Shown here: positions 24,540 to 37,547 of the stretch, piece after piece
Numbering within the stretch: position 1 is the first letter of the stretch
Layout of the letters: the number at the start of each line of letters is the position of its first letter
NCBI GenBank assembly: GCA_016748015.1
Contig: JAAOMT010000269.1
Span: 29,592-93,591 of the forward strand
Length of the DNA stretch: 64,000 bases
Source: Geosiphon pyriformis
Lineage: Eukaryota; Glomeromycota; Glomeromycetes; Archaeosporales; Geosiphonaceae
Direction of reading: 5' to 3'
Program-made: the position numbers and the translations under genes
The notes under the pieces: generated by a model
Database searches by the model: none
Seen by the model: the letters and a program-made list of their open reading frames with translations, nothing else
What the model was told of the DNA's origin: nothing

Positions 24540-25038
24540 ATAATATTATTTACTAATTTTTGATTGTGAATCAACAGATGATTGCAATATTTGCTCACTA
24601 ATTAACTTCCTCTTTTCTTTTAAGTTTTTCAACCAAAGCAACAATTGTTATTGTTGGTCCCAATTTTATGTCATCTTGCATAAGTTTTTTTTCAGTTAAC
24701 AATAGGAAGTCTTGACCAACAATCTTATTAGTTTTGATTATATTGAGATCTTCTTTTATAAAGAATAACTCTTTACTTTTTTTCTTAAAAAACTTATTAA
24801 CTTGTTATAAAGCCCACTTTTTGATTTCTTCATTTTTTTTATAGATAACAATAAGTGATTCTTCAAAAAATAATACTTGTATCAAGTCTATTTTACCTTA
24901 AATTAATTCTGATTTTAGAGAAGCAAAAGTGCTTTTAAAGTTCTGGTTCTTATCTGTTTTCTTTTTTTTAATTTCTATAATCGAATCAGCCAAAGAAGTA
25001 TTAGCTTTGCTTTTAATAGTTTTTTTTTTGTTGCTCAT
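24540..25038 (-). pseudogene. Decayed gene, possible N-terminal exon of relic B
   Basis: From an ATG at 25038 the minus strand reads a Lys-rich soluble protein (DSIIEIKKKKTDKNQNFKST, then ELFFIKEDLNIIKTNKIVGQ and LMQDDIKLGPTITIVALVEK) with TAA and TAG/TGA breaks. It lies about 120 bp before relic B on the same strand. I recognise the pattern as a repeated family in this lineage but not its function. It could be a separate gene or the first exon of relic B. Confidence 0.45.
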
Positions 25039-25239
25039 AGCTTGAAAAAGTGATACATAAAAATTTATTTTAGCTGTAAAACATTTTATGTTAATTGACC
25101 AATCACTTTGTTTATCTTGTGTAACCGAAATTACGTACATATTTATTAAGCCATCAAGATTAAAAAAAGTAAAATTGTTATTTTTTATATAAAATTTAAC
25201 AAATAAATAATTTTTTAAAGAGTATTTATACAATTAAAA

Positions 25240-28200
25240 AAATACTTAGTTTTTGTTTATCAAATTTTATATTTAAATTATTTTAAAAAATATATATAAA
25301 ATAAATAATTATTCTTAATTTATTTTGTCACAAAAAAATAATTACTGTGTTATATCTAATATACCAAAAAATATAAATTATATACTATTAAAAAGCTAAA
25401 AAGCATATGATTTTATTAAAAAAATTTAATATAATATTTTTTTCTTTTATTTGCAATTATCATTTCACAATAGTGTTTTATTGATCTTATTAATCTAATT
25501 AGAATAAATTAAGAAATATCTTATTATTTTTTTTTATAAACTGCTTTAAATTATTCCGATTTTTAAACATATATTTCTTTACATTTTTTTACAATAGCTC
25601 ATAAGTTTTTAATAAAATTCAAGACAGAACTATGAGATAGCTAAACTATAACTTTAAACATATTCTCTTAAAAAAAAAGCTTTGGTTAAACAACTTGTGT
25701 GTTTTGGGTAATTGTTCTATTAAAATTATTACTTATTCCTTAATATTTTTTTTATCTTAAGTAAATATTCATGAATAATTTCTACATAAAACTTAGCATC
25801 TATTATTTGAGCAAAACAAAATAAACTTATCTTTTTTTTCTCATAAAAACTATTTTACACCATAATTTTTGTTTAATCTTTTGGTATAATACAAGTTAAT
25901 TACTGGTCTTTATACCAATATTCTATTGTATTTTAGAATAAACAAAAAGCTGTTTTATTTGAAAAAACAGCTCTTTACAATTATCATTGAGATGTTTTTA
26001 AGCTCACTTTACACGATTTTTCTTGTAAAAATTAGTAAACATTGGAATTTTCAAAGGCAGATTTCTTTTATATCTATAATTAATTAAATATCTTTGAATA
26101 ATACTAAAAAAAACATCTATATTTTTTTTGTTAATTTTATTTTCAAAGTTCTCAAAAATATTAAAAAATCTCGATAATAGTATTGTTTTAATGTTTATAA
26201 TGCATCTTTTTTAATTTTTTGCAGCCAACTATTTCTACTTGTATGTTTTACTATTTCTGTTTTTTAAGTTTTTTAAAAATATTATAGATAATAGAGTATA
26301 ATATATTTATTTGCTGTTTTATTTCAGTTGTATTTCATATCTCTTTATACCAAAAATATAATACAGTTTGGTGCAATGTTTTTTGTTTAGAAAGTAGTAT
26401 TATGAAAGAAAATTTTTTTAAAAATTATTAGTAAAATATGCAAAAAAAATTTATTATATTTAACCATTTATCTTAGTATTTACTTTCTAATTCAATTATT
26501 ACAAACTAATTAAAATTGGTTAAACTGTATCAAGTTTTGTGATGTGCATTTTTGTCCAATTTTTTTTTGTAATACTGTAATTACGACATAACTGGTTATG
26601 AATTCTTTTAAAACCAATATTAAAACAATAGTTTTTAAAAAAATAATTGAATTTAGTTATAAGAACATTTTGCAATAAAAATTTGAAAAAAAACTCAAGA
26701 AAAAAAAACATAAAATATTTTCTTTAAGTATTAATAACTTAGTTCTTAAATATTGATCAAATTGAAATAATGCTTTTGATAACAAATTTTTAAATTGATA
26801 GAAAAGATTATTTATAATCAAAAAAATATTAAATAACAAATTTTATATCTTGTAAAATTAATATAAAACAAAATTTAATAATTGATTTGTTTATAATATA
26901 TAAATAAAAAAATACTATAAAAGACTTAATTGATTATTAATTATTGTAATATTCACAATATTCATTAGTAAAACACCAAAAGATTTTTAAGTAAAATTAT
27001 CTTAGTCTTAAAACAAATATAATTTTAATCAGTATAGAAAAATATTTCTTTAATTAAAATATACAAAATATTTTTCTTATAATTTACAAATATTAGATAA
27101 AAAACTACTTAGATGTTTTATTTATCATTGGAAAACACATAACAATTAAAATTAAAATTAGAATATATTTTGTTATTAATTTACGAAAAACTGTTAGAAA
27201 AAAAACAAAAAATTGATGCAGCAAACTAAAAATATATGTGCTTAAATACATAACGCCAAAATATATAATTTTTTTAATATACTTAGAAAATAATAAAAGA
27301 AGTTTTGCTTATAAATAAACATTATTATATAAAAAACAACTTAAATATTATGAAAAACTTAGTGAAATTATTAAAGATATAAAGCTTTTAAAAAAAACAA
27401 CTTTAAAAATTCAGATAAAAATCTTAAACATTGTATGTTTAAATGTTTTAAAAGTTTTAATTATTGTAAAAAAAGCCAAAAAACTTATATAAAAGCTTGA
27501 TCTCTTGAATTTAAAATTAATATTGTTATATTTTTTATATATTTTATCAATTAAAAATTTTAATAAATTAGTTAATTTCGAAATAGAAATCTCAAAATTT
27601 TTTTTAAATAAATTTATTTTACTTAAATTTAATTTTTTTAGAGAGTATAATATTATAGTTGAAACTTTTACTTTTTAGTTTTATTTATTTATTTGGTCAT
27701 AATTATTGAATTGATCAATAATTTGATTATTGACTTAGTTATTAACATGATTGTTAATTTAATTATTAATTTAATTATTAACTGAATTAGAATAATTATT
27801 AAACAGTTTTTAAATTTAAAGCAAATTATTATATATTAAATATATATATATACTATTAAATAATAATATTTTTCATTAATAAATCTTATAAAATTTTAAA
27901 AATTATATATTATTATTTTTATTGGTAAAATATAAAGCAAAATTTTATATATATTTTTAGTATTTTATAATATTTTGTTAATATTGGTTTTAATTACACA
28001 AACTGTATTTTTTTTAATAAAAATGAATTACTTAGAAGTTAAAAAATCAGTTTAATTTTAATTATCTAATTTTATTATAGCTTTTTGCTATAGTTCTATT
28101 AATTAACTTAATTTTACCAAAATTAATTAATATAGTATGTATAATTTTTATTAATGTTTCTATTAAAATCTTTTTAGTTATTATTACTTAATTTATTTAA

Positions 28201-29099
28201 TTATTTACTAGATATTTAAAATTAGTATTTATTTTTAAATTATTGAATTTGACCAAATTTCAAGCTTTTATTATATTAAATTCAAATATAAAAATTACAT
28301 AAATAATTTTATTAAATTTTAAAACAATAAAAGCTCTCCAAAACTATATATACTAAAAAACATTTTTTTAATAATTTTTAATAGTTAAAAGATTTATATT
28401 TAAAACAAAAAATTTTCTAATAAATATATTTACACTAATTTTAAGAAGAGAAAAAAACAGAAGAATTTCAGTATTTTAAACTTTAAAAATTCGAAAAAAA
28501 ATCATTTATCATATTAATATTAATTTATTTTATCTTTGAAATATTTAAAATAAATCCAAAAAAGTTTTTATTTTTTTTAATAAAAAGCATTTCTTATTAG
28601 ACCATAAAGTACTTTTTTAATTGTCTTTTTTGAACATATTATTATTAATAACAACTGTCAATTTTACTATAAAAGAATTATTTCTTGAAAAATTGTAAGT
28701 ATAAAATAAAAATAAAACCAAAAAACTTTTTTTTTCAAAATTGAACTCAAAAGAATTTTAAAATAAACAAAAGAAAAAAGTTTTATAAATTATTTAGCAA
28801 ATTATTATTTATATTTATAATATATTTTAAAATAATATAGCAATATTAATATTAATTTAATTAATTGAATTTTTTATTTTAAATAATTTGTAATTTAATT
28901 ATATTTGAAATATTTTTATTATTTTACAAGTTTAAAACATGTTAATATTAGATTTATTTTAATTTAAGATATTATTATATTTGTTTTTTATTATTATTAA
29001 TTTTTTTTGTTAATTTTAATTACAAATCAAATACATTTTATAAATTATTTTTTATATTAACAAAAAAAAATTGTTATTTAACACAATATATCAAATTAA
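25240..29099. other. AT-rich region, no gene supported
   Basis: About 3.9 kb of A/T-dominated sequence with short non-similar open frames on both strands that carry no recognisable motif. No microsatellite array or RNA gene was seen. Confidence 0.55.
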
Positions 29100-32000
29100 G
29101 TAATCTAAACTAGGCACAAATTATGTACTTTTTATATATAACCAGTCACTCAAATCAATTAGAGCAATATTACAAATTTATTTTAACAAATACTATATTA
29201 TTAGTATCAGAAAAAAACAGCAAAGCTTATAAAAACCAAAGTTAATATTAAATGTCTTAGCAATTTTAAGCAACTTAATAGTATTATCAGAAAGCAAAGA
29301 CAACAGATTATGGATCTTAGAAAATACTAAACCATCATATGTGATCAAATCTTGTTTCTTTATAATTGTCCTATACTTAACTTTTACTATTCAAATTTCA
29401 GTCTGATAAGTTAACTCTAAACTTTATACAAAATTAACAACTTTAGCACCAGTAATTTTGATACCAGTAATTTTGACACCATTAAAAATGAATACAGTCT
29501 TTGAATATAACTTCTTAAACATAAAACTTTTATATAAAGCAATATATACAATAATATCAAATGCACACAAAAAAAACATCTGTAAAACATAAGATAATGG
29601 CAAACTCAAACTTAATATAGCACTTCATTAAATCAAATATGACTTAAGCAAATCTTTACAAATAACAAAATCTATTAAACATATAAAAAAATAGTCAAAA
29701 CTTTTTATTTCTTTACAATAAAAACACAATACACTAGAATACTTTTGATTATATAAATGCTTTTGAACAGTAATTGGCAAATAATATTATAAAGTTTTTA
29801 TAAAATGTAATTATAAATCAACAGTAGATTTACTTGTAAAACCAGTCATTATATATAAATTAAAGTATCAAATAGAGAAAGTCTAAACTCAATTTATATT
29901 TCCAATTATGTTTTTATTAATAACATCAGATCTAATTTCTTAATAAACATAAAGAACAACCCTAAAAATTTCATAAGTAAAATAACAAATATTTTTAGAT
30001 ACTACTATCTTATTAACTCTAATAAATTTTTTTTTGACAAGAACAAAAAGCATAAAATTTGAATATAAAGCTAAATCAACTAGCTCATTAGCATATTCAT
30101 TGCCTAAAACACCTGAATATTCTTTAATCTTGGATCAGAAAATGTCAAGCTCTTTGTTTTTAATAAAGTTTACAACACTATATTTTTTATTTAGCAGAAA
30201 TTGTAAAAATCTGGTAAAGCCATTTTTAATTCTGCAATACAAGCATTTAAAACAGCTTAACTGTTTAAATACACTACAACAGAACTATAAGTAAGAATAC
30301 ACTTTAAAGCCAAAACAATTGCCTGTAATTCTGCCATTATAGAAAACACCAAACCATCAATTTTAATATCAATACCTATATTCAAATCAGAGAAAAATAC
30401 AGCTATACCATATCTTATTCCATGTGTATCGAGATTTCTTAAAAATCTATCTTTGTAAACATTGACAACACCCAAATTAATATTAAAAAGACACTGTATT
30501 ATTTCAGAAATGTTATTAATATTACAAATGTTTAAAAGTCAAGAGCTAATATTAGATAACTCAGCAAAAAAAAGAGATGCAGACTTGACCAAAAAATCAC
30601 ATGTCAATTTGAACCAAATAGGGATTGAGCTTCTAGAATTAAGTCTTTTTTAATAGTAAAAGCTTTTTTAATTAAAGACTAATTCTTTTTTATTATACAA
30701 TTAGTTAATAAAAGTAATACCAAACTTTTTAAAAGAACAAAAACCTTTATAGAACATTGAATTTTTTAAAACAAAAAACATCAGAGTGCTGCTAAACAGA
30801 CAGAATATAAACAAAAAATTATTGTTAAAAAAAATATTACAATTCAAAAAAAATTTATTATACCAGCCAGAAAGTTGTTAATCAAACTAATTTTCAGTTT
30901 TACAGAATGACATGAAAAATGGATAGAAAACCAATTCAAAATTTGCAGATCTAAAAACTTATGATCAAATAGACAACCAAAAATTTTACTAATATTTAAA
31001 ATATTTAATACAGAAGTTACCTTACTTTTAGCTTATACTTACTTAAAAGACTTTAAATCAAATAATAACAAATGATAAAAAGTCTTGTTATAAAAATTTT
31101 TTGGTAAGCCAGCTTTTATTTTTAAACCCTTTTTAATCAGTGTATCTCATTTATTGTACACACTTTTAAAAACAAAACTAAATTGAGTCCTATAACTGAC
31201 TATAGGCTGTAATACAGCCAAGACTAAATAAAAACTGCTTGTTTAAGATAGCTTTTTTTATACCTAAATTAACAAAAAACTTGACATCTAAATGAATCTT
31301 TACCAAACTTGGTTTAAACAAACTTTCAAAAGACAAAAAGATACCAAAATATCTATAGAATTTTCTTTTTTTTGCAATAAATATTGGCAGATTACTTATT
31401 GATAGTAAACATCTCTTACTTTTTGATTAATAAAAATGGCCATAATTTTTTTATTGTTTATTGAAATATTATTTAATTCAAAAAATCTATTTACCATGTT
31501 CAAAATATACTGAATAATAATCTGATTACTTTTTACCCAAATTGTATTATTAACAAAAACATTAGCTACTAAGTATAAAAACAACTTATCTTGGTTTTCT
31601 AGTCTGCCAGTTTTAACAACAAACTTAGTATTAATATAGTAATTACATAAACTTTTCTGTCTTTTAACTTTATACAAAAGAGGGTCATAAAAAATTCTCC
31701 AAAGCAAAAAAAAAAACTTCAATTTGGTTCAGCTTATTATGTATCCAATATCCATCAGTAAATCCATAGTCTATTATGATCTGATTGACTCTATCATTGT
31801 AAATACTCTCAAAAAACTTGATGAATTTCTCACACATCTTAATATAAATTAAATTATTTTTTAAATAATGCTATTCAACAGAGTTATAAGGTTTTCACAT
31901 GTTCTATAGGACCAATTAAAGTTTATAACTCTTTTTTAATACATTTTCAACCACTGAGCCCAATACAAAAATAAAAAACTAAGTAGTAATGCTTTTTAAT

Positions 32001-34094
32001 ACAGAAAAATTATTACTGTAAAAAATATTAAATTTGCTTCAAGCCAGAAAAATATGATCAGAAAGTATCTTCAAGAGAATTTTCTAAGCAGTTTCAATCA
32101 GAGCAATTAGTTTGGTGTTAGTTAAAATACTCTTTTACTCATATGGCTTAAAAATTATTAAAATTTAGACTTTTTTCTATGGCTGAGACACAGATTCACA
32201 TATTAAACAAAAATTCAGAATATTCAAAAGCATAAAAAATAATCTGTTATAGTGTTTTTAAAGTTAATTTATAATATTTAACAAGTCAGCAGTCTTTTTG
32301 TTAAGAAGATTCTAAATCACATATATCATATCATTATAACAAATAGCACTCATAACATTAAAAAAAGCCATATTATTAACATAAGCCAGCAATTAATATT
32401 AATGATACTATCAATTAAAAATACTGTCTAACATTAATCTTTTCCTTGTTCAATTTTCTATAATTGTATTAATCTTAAATTTAATCTCAACAGAATCCAA
32501 AACCAATTTATTATTAGTAACTAAATAATTCAACACTATTCTTTAAAAAAAATGCTCTAAAACATTTCAAATTATGTAATTCTTATTAACTGCAAAGCTT
32601 TTCATTCACCTATCAATAGCAAATCTAATATTAGATTCTTAAGTCCTCTGTAATTTAACAAATTTAAAGGCACAATATGATTTTCTTATGACAAAAAGTG
32701 TAGACTTTATATATTTCAAGTTAGCATTAGAGTCCAACAAAATCTGAACATTTAAAGCTCTATTACTATTTAAAAACAACTAACAGATTATATAAAAACA
32801 CACTCATTATCAAACTTATTATGCAAAAATCTAACAATCTTTAATACTAACAATTCTAATCTATAAAACTTGGAAAATTTTTTGGTAAAAACATTAAATT
32901 TCTTAAACCATATTTTTTTGAATATCTTATTGGCCAATAAACTTACTATTTTACAAATAACTCTTTACATAGTATTTAGATCTGAAAAATTCCTAGATAT
33001 AATAAAATCATCAAAAAACATAGTTGTATTAGCTTTTGTAGTATTTTTAAATTTGTTTTATTTTGTCTTATTAAAGTTTTTAAAATCAAATTTCCAGCAG
33101 TTCTTAATTATCTGTTTATAAATATTGTTCAAATGTATATTCAGCAAACCATTCAACTCTACAAACATAAAAATGGCCCAATAATTAATGTTAAAGTATT
33201 TTATAACACCCAAAACGTTATAATCTATTATCACATTAATTAAATTCATAGACACAAAAATAAAATCAATTGTTTTTTAACATCTTTAGAATTGTTTTAT
33301 ATTGTAGTTCTCACAACTAAACTTCTTGTCAAAAAATTAATCAATCCTAAATCAAGGCATTTTTTGAAACTAACACACTTGTAAGAACTATTTTTATTTA
33401 AATTACCACTCAAAATCATAAATGAAAATTTGTTTACAGTTTTAGCAATTACTAAATTGATTTTATTAGCTTAAGCTAAGTATACAGCTAAATTGATACC
33501 AGCATATAGTTTCAAAATTAAAACAGAAAGTTTATTTTTGAAAAACAACCTAATAGACAAAAGTTTATTAACAATCTCTAAAATTTTGCACACATGTTTT
33601 GCCAATCTAATGTTCATAATAACTATAATACCAGAACTCAAATAACCAGATTCCAAATCAGAAGTAAATATCTAAACACTATCAAACTTGTTTATAATTT
33701 AAAGACAAATTTTTTCATTTAATTTGGTTTCAATAACAATGAAAATTAAATTATTTATATCTTTGTACTAACAAATAACATTTTTTTGCTTGGCAAGATT
33801 GTTTATATCTTGAATATTATATGTAACTACTTTCCAAATAAGATTAGTTATAGAGAAAAATAAGCATTAGAATCCAAATTAGTATTTTTCACTTTAGTTA
33901 TTAGGCTTATAATTAGGTTTAACAAATTGTTTATGGTTTTTTTCAATTTTGAGACAGTTAACAGATCTAAAACCACTGTTTTTGCAACAGTTTTACCACT
34001 AGTAACTATATTCAAACCCTTACTTATTACTATATCTGCTCTTTAATTTTGTAATAAAGGGATCACTAATGGCTAATATCTAGGACTAGACTGG
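29100..34094 (-). mobile_element. LINE copy 2, 3' part (endonuclease, RT, RNase H, C-terminus)
   Basis: Reading down the minus strand from 34090, the endonuclease-type region spans about 33,660-33,050 (SGYLSSGIIVIMN, LVILKLYAG-like, then NVIIDYNVLGVIKYFN). RT blocks lie near 31,720-31,390 (LLWRIFYDPLLYKVKRQ, then FVNNTIWV where FVDDTIWV is expected). RNase H is near 30,475-30,250 (IMAELQAIVLALKC). A C-terminal block (SKTVFIFNGVKITG) is near 29,500. The end near 29,100 is judged from similarity to the end of copy 1. Both catalytic RT aspartates are asparagines, and stops are frequent. The N-terminal part is on the other side of the LTR insertion. Confidence 0.8.
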
Positions 34095-34998
34095 TGTTAC
34101 TTATAGAATATAAGAATTAAATATTAGTACATAAATTAGCCAATTAGAATAGAAAAAGAGAAAAAAAGATTTTTTAAGAAATCCTAAATGTTTTAAGAAA
34201 TCCAAGATTATTCAGAAAATCTAAAATATTTCAGAAAAGTTGAGAATTTTTCAGAAAATCTTGGATGTTTCAGGAAATCAAAAATTTTATAGAAAATCTA
34301 GCAAAGAAAAAAATTTCTTATACAATAAAATTTATGTATATATAACAGTAGTATTAAAAGCTAGAAAAGAAGTTAAGAAGACTCAAAGTTAATTAAACTT
34401 ACAGGTCATAATTATTAAATAATCCTCTCTTTAAAGATAATTGCTATTAACTGAAATAAAATTATATTAATGAAATATCTTTTTAATTCTTTAAATTCAT
34501 GTTATTATCTACTATTTAACTTGCTGGCACAATAGTTCTTGATTATGACTATTGACAGGACATTTATTTCTTATTTCTTATTTCTTATTTTATTTTTTTT
34601 ATTTCTTTATTTTTTTTTATTTCTTTATTTTTTTTTCTTTTGTTGTTTACTAAATTGATTAAAAAGATTAAGCACTAAGTTACAGATATTATAGAAACTG
34701 GTAAAAAACTCATGAAACAAGAGTAAAATACTTATAGAATTAAAAATAGCTTATCAGGAAGATTACCAGTTATCATGCTAAAAAAAAAATTTGAAAGAAT
34801 TGTGATTCCAAAAAGCTATAGAGAAAACAATACTTGAATTTTTGTTCATTATACAAAGAACTTAACCAAAACCTTTAAACCACAAAAATCTTTAAACAAT
34901 TAAAACTTTCAAAAATTACTTATTAATTTTATCAGTTATTAAGCACTAAATTATGGGTTTGTTATTTGATTTGAGATCTCAAATAATCATCTGTAATA
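34095..34998 (+). repeat. Left LTR of the non-autonomous element (904 bp)
   Basis: It carries several degenerate copies of a TTTCAGAAAATC-type unit at about 34,160-34,310, most of which are missing in the right LTR. This explains most of the 103-bp length difference. Confidence 0.9.
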
Positions 34999-35000
34999 TT

Positions 35001-35016
35001 TGGTGCTTTCTGTGAG
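35001..35016 (+). other. Primer binding site of the non-autonomous element
   Basis: TGGTGCTTTCTGTGAG starts two bases after the left LTR. The first seven bases are the same as in the gypsy element's site. Confidence 0.7.
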
Positions 35017-35109
35017 GTATAATTTTACAGAAAACCAGCACCAATACACAATCAGTTAAAAGTGGCAGAATTAAAAATAATAAGGACAAACCATTTAAAA
35101 TTTGCCAAA

Positions 35110-35735
35110 TTCTTATTTTAATACTATAACCAACACTTGGAATTAAACAACAACTATTATCCAGCAGAATCAGTCTTCAACTTTTATGTCAATAAAAGAA
35201 TCAAAGATTTTCTAGGAGAACTAGTTGACATTGAAGCAGTCAGAGAAAATTTCTACACAGAATTAATTCAACACACTAGTTTATCACAAAATCACAGTTT
35301 TGTATCAATTATCTATAAGATTAATTAAGAAATTGAGAAGTATACTCAACAACAATTTTTTATTACCTATATGAACAAAGGCAAAGGAAAACTACAAACA
35401 CCAGCAGTAACACTCAAAGAAATATAACCACTCATTTGGAAGAAAACCAGAATCGAGTCACCAATCAATTTATCATACTATTATACACCCAGAAGTACTA
35501 TTAACATCTTATTAACAGATACATCAACATCAAACACGAAATTATCATTAACTCAACTTCTATTCCAAAGTAAACAAAAGAAAGCAGAGTTATTAACAAC
35601 CTATGGTAATTACTTTAAAGAATTCAAATTGCAATCACCAATGTCATCAGAATTTTGATCACTGCCATCTTAAACAAATTTCAGAATTATGAGTCCTTGG
35701 GAAGTATCAGAACTGAAAAAAAAAAAAGACAACAT
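35110..35735 (+). pseudogene. Leader/Gag-N-like ORF of the non-autonomous element
   Basis: The readable frame starts near 35110 without a clear ATG. Segments ESVFNFYVNKRIKDFLG and IEAVRENFYTELIQHTSLS align by eye with SVYQYIENHINNYL and SEVRNNLYNNLVHYS of the gypsy leader ORF. After a TAA at 35326 the same frame continues (EIEKYTQQQFFITYMNKGKG, later PFQSKQ-like and MSPWEVSEL) with further TAA and TGA stops. It is therefore a shared leader domain, and the only coding module this short element keeps. Function is unknown. Confidence 0.65.
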
Positions 35736-35752
35736 TCAGGAATTTAATTATC

Positions 35753-36033
35753 AAAACCTGATCATTAAAACCCTAAACATTCAAAAATTACTATTAATAA
35801 ACTTGTTAAAATTAATTATTCAAGACCTGCTCATTAAAACCCTGAACATTCAAAACTTACTTTTGATAAACTCATTAAAACTCTAATTATTCAAGACCTG
35901 ATCATTAAAACTCCAAACATTTGAAACTTACCTTTAATAAATTTGTTAAAACTCTAATTATTCAAAATTTGATTATTTAAAAACCCAAACATTTGAAACT
36001 TGATAATTCCAACTTTGCTATCATACAAAAAAA
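35753..36033 (+). repeat. Tandem repeat, period 69-71 bp, about four copies
   Basis: Units start at 35753, 35822, 35893 and 35964, each with a variant of AAGACCTGATCATTAAAAC followed by CATTCAAAACTTA. The first two are in frame with the leader ORF and code a 23-residue repeat; later units differ by 2 bp and lose the frame. Confidence 0.75.
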
Positions 36034-36732
36034 TTTACTATTAATAAAACTTATTAAATCTTCAGCAATTTAAACTCCAGAAATTATTCAAAAATCCAAA
36101 CATTCAAAGTTTGATAAATTCTAAACTCTATGATTATACAAAAAAACTTATCTCTGATAGTTCAATAAAATTTAATTTCCACAATACCAATAAATCAACA
36201 AAACTTATTTGATGGCCCTAAGTCAGAATATTAGGACATAGTTACAATTTACCTCCATGTATTATATATTTAAAGAAGAGCCAATTAGTAAAAAAAAATG
36301 GAAATTGGAATCAAAACTTAATCCCAATTCAAACTTTGCTAATGACAACAACAATTCAAACTCCACTGATAATAACAACAATTTAAATTTTATTAATAAC
36401 AACAATAATTCAAATTCTGCTAAATGACAATAACAATTGAAACTCCACTAACAATAAATTCAAACTCCACTTTAAATACCAAACAATATATTACACTTTT
36501 AGATCTTACAATGAAGCAGAAATTAACTAAATTCAATAATAATAATAAAAACATTATGTCTAAATATACACATAATACAGATATAAGATTTGAAATTGAT
36601 ATTTTAGACAGACTACTATAGTTAAAAAACCCCAGTCATATATAAAATTATATTTAAAAATAGCAATAGAAATTACAGTAACAACATTGATACAAAAAAG
36701 AAATTTAAAAGATTTCACAGAAGCTCAATATT

Positions 36733-36746
36733 AAAGAAGAAAATAA
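36733..36746 (+). other. Polypurine tract of the non-autonomous element
   Basis: AAAGAAGAAAATAA directly precedes the right LTR. Confidence 0.6.
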
Positions 36747-37547
36747 TGTTACTCATAAAATATAGGAATTAAATATTAGTACATAAATTAACCAATTAGA
36801 ATAAAAGAAGAGAAAAAAAAATTTTGGATGTTTCAGAAAATCAAGAATTTTGTAAGAAATCTAGCAAAAAAAAAATTTCTCATACAATAAAATTTATGTA
36901 TATATAGCAGTAGTATCAGAAGCTAGAAAAAAAGTCAAGAAAACTCAGAATTAATTAGACTTGCAAGTCATAATTATTAAATAATTCTTCTTTTAAAGAC
37001 AGTTGCTATCAACCAAAATAGAATCTTATTAATAAAATATTTCTTCAATTCTTTAAATCTATGTTATTATTTACTACTTAATCTGCTGGCACAATAGCTC
37101 TTGATTATGGTTATTAACAGAATACTTATTTCTTATTTCTTATTTTATTTTCTTTATTTTTTTATTTTTTTTATTTTTTTATTTTATTTTCTTTTGTTGT
37201 TCATTAAATTGATTAAAAGAATTAAGTGCTAAGTTACAGATATCATAGAAATTAGTAAAAAACTTGTGAAACAAGAGTAGAACACTTATAGAATTAAAGA
37301 TAGTTTACTAGAAAGATTACTAGCTATCATGCTAAAAAAAAAATTGACAAAATTATGATTCCAGAAAGCTACAAAAAAAACAACACTTGAATCTCTATTT
37401 ATTATACAAAAAACTTAACCAAAATCTTTAGACCACAAAAATTTTTAAACAATCAAAATCTTCAGATATTACTTACAAAATTAGTTATTAAGCATCAAGT
37501 TATGGGTTTGTTATTTGATTTGAGACCCCAAATAATTATCTGTAATA
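36747..37547 (+). repeat. Right LTR of the non-autonomous element (801 bp)
   Basis: It aligns with the left LTR and the solo LTR. In the first 60 bases the differences from the left copy are all transitions. Confidence 0.9.

Larger units (their letters stand above)
34095..37547 (+). mobile_element. Non-autonomous LTR retrotransposon, family 2
   Basis: LTRs at 34095-34998 (904 bp) and 36747-37547 (801 bp) start TGTTACT and end CTGTAATA (CTGTAACA in the solo copy), with TSD CTGG at 34091-34094 and 37548-37551. A primer binding site follows the left LTR by two bases, and a purine run precedes the right LTR. The internal region of only 1,748 bp codes a broken leader protein, a 69-71-bp tandem repeat and Asn-rich sequence. 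No protease, RT or integrase is present, so it must have used proteins of a related element. It sits inside LINE copy 2 on the opposite strand. Confidence 0.9.
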
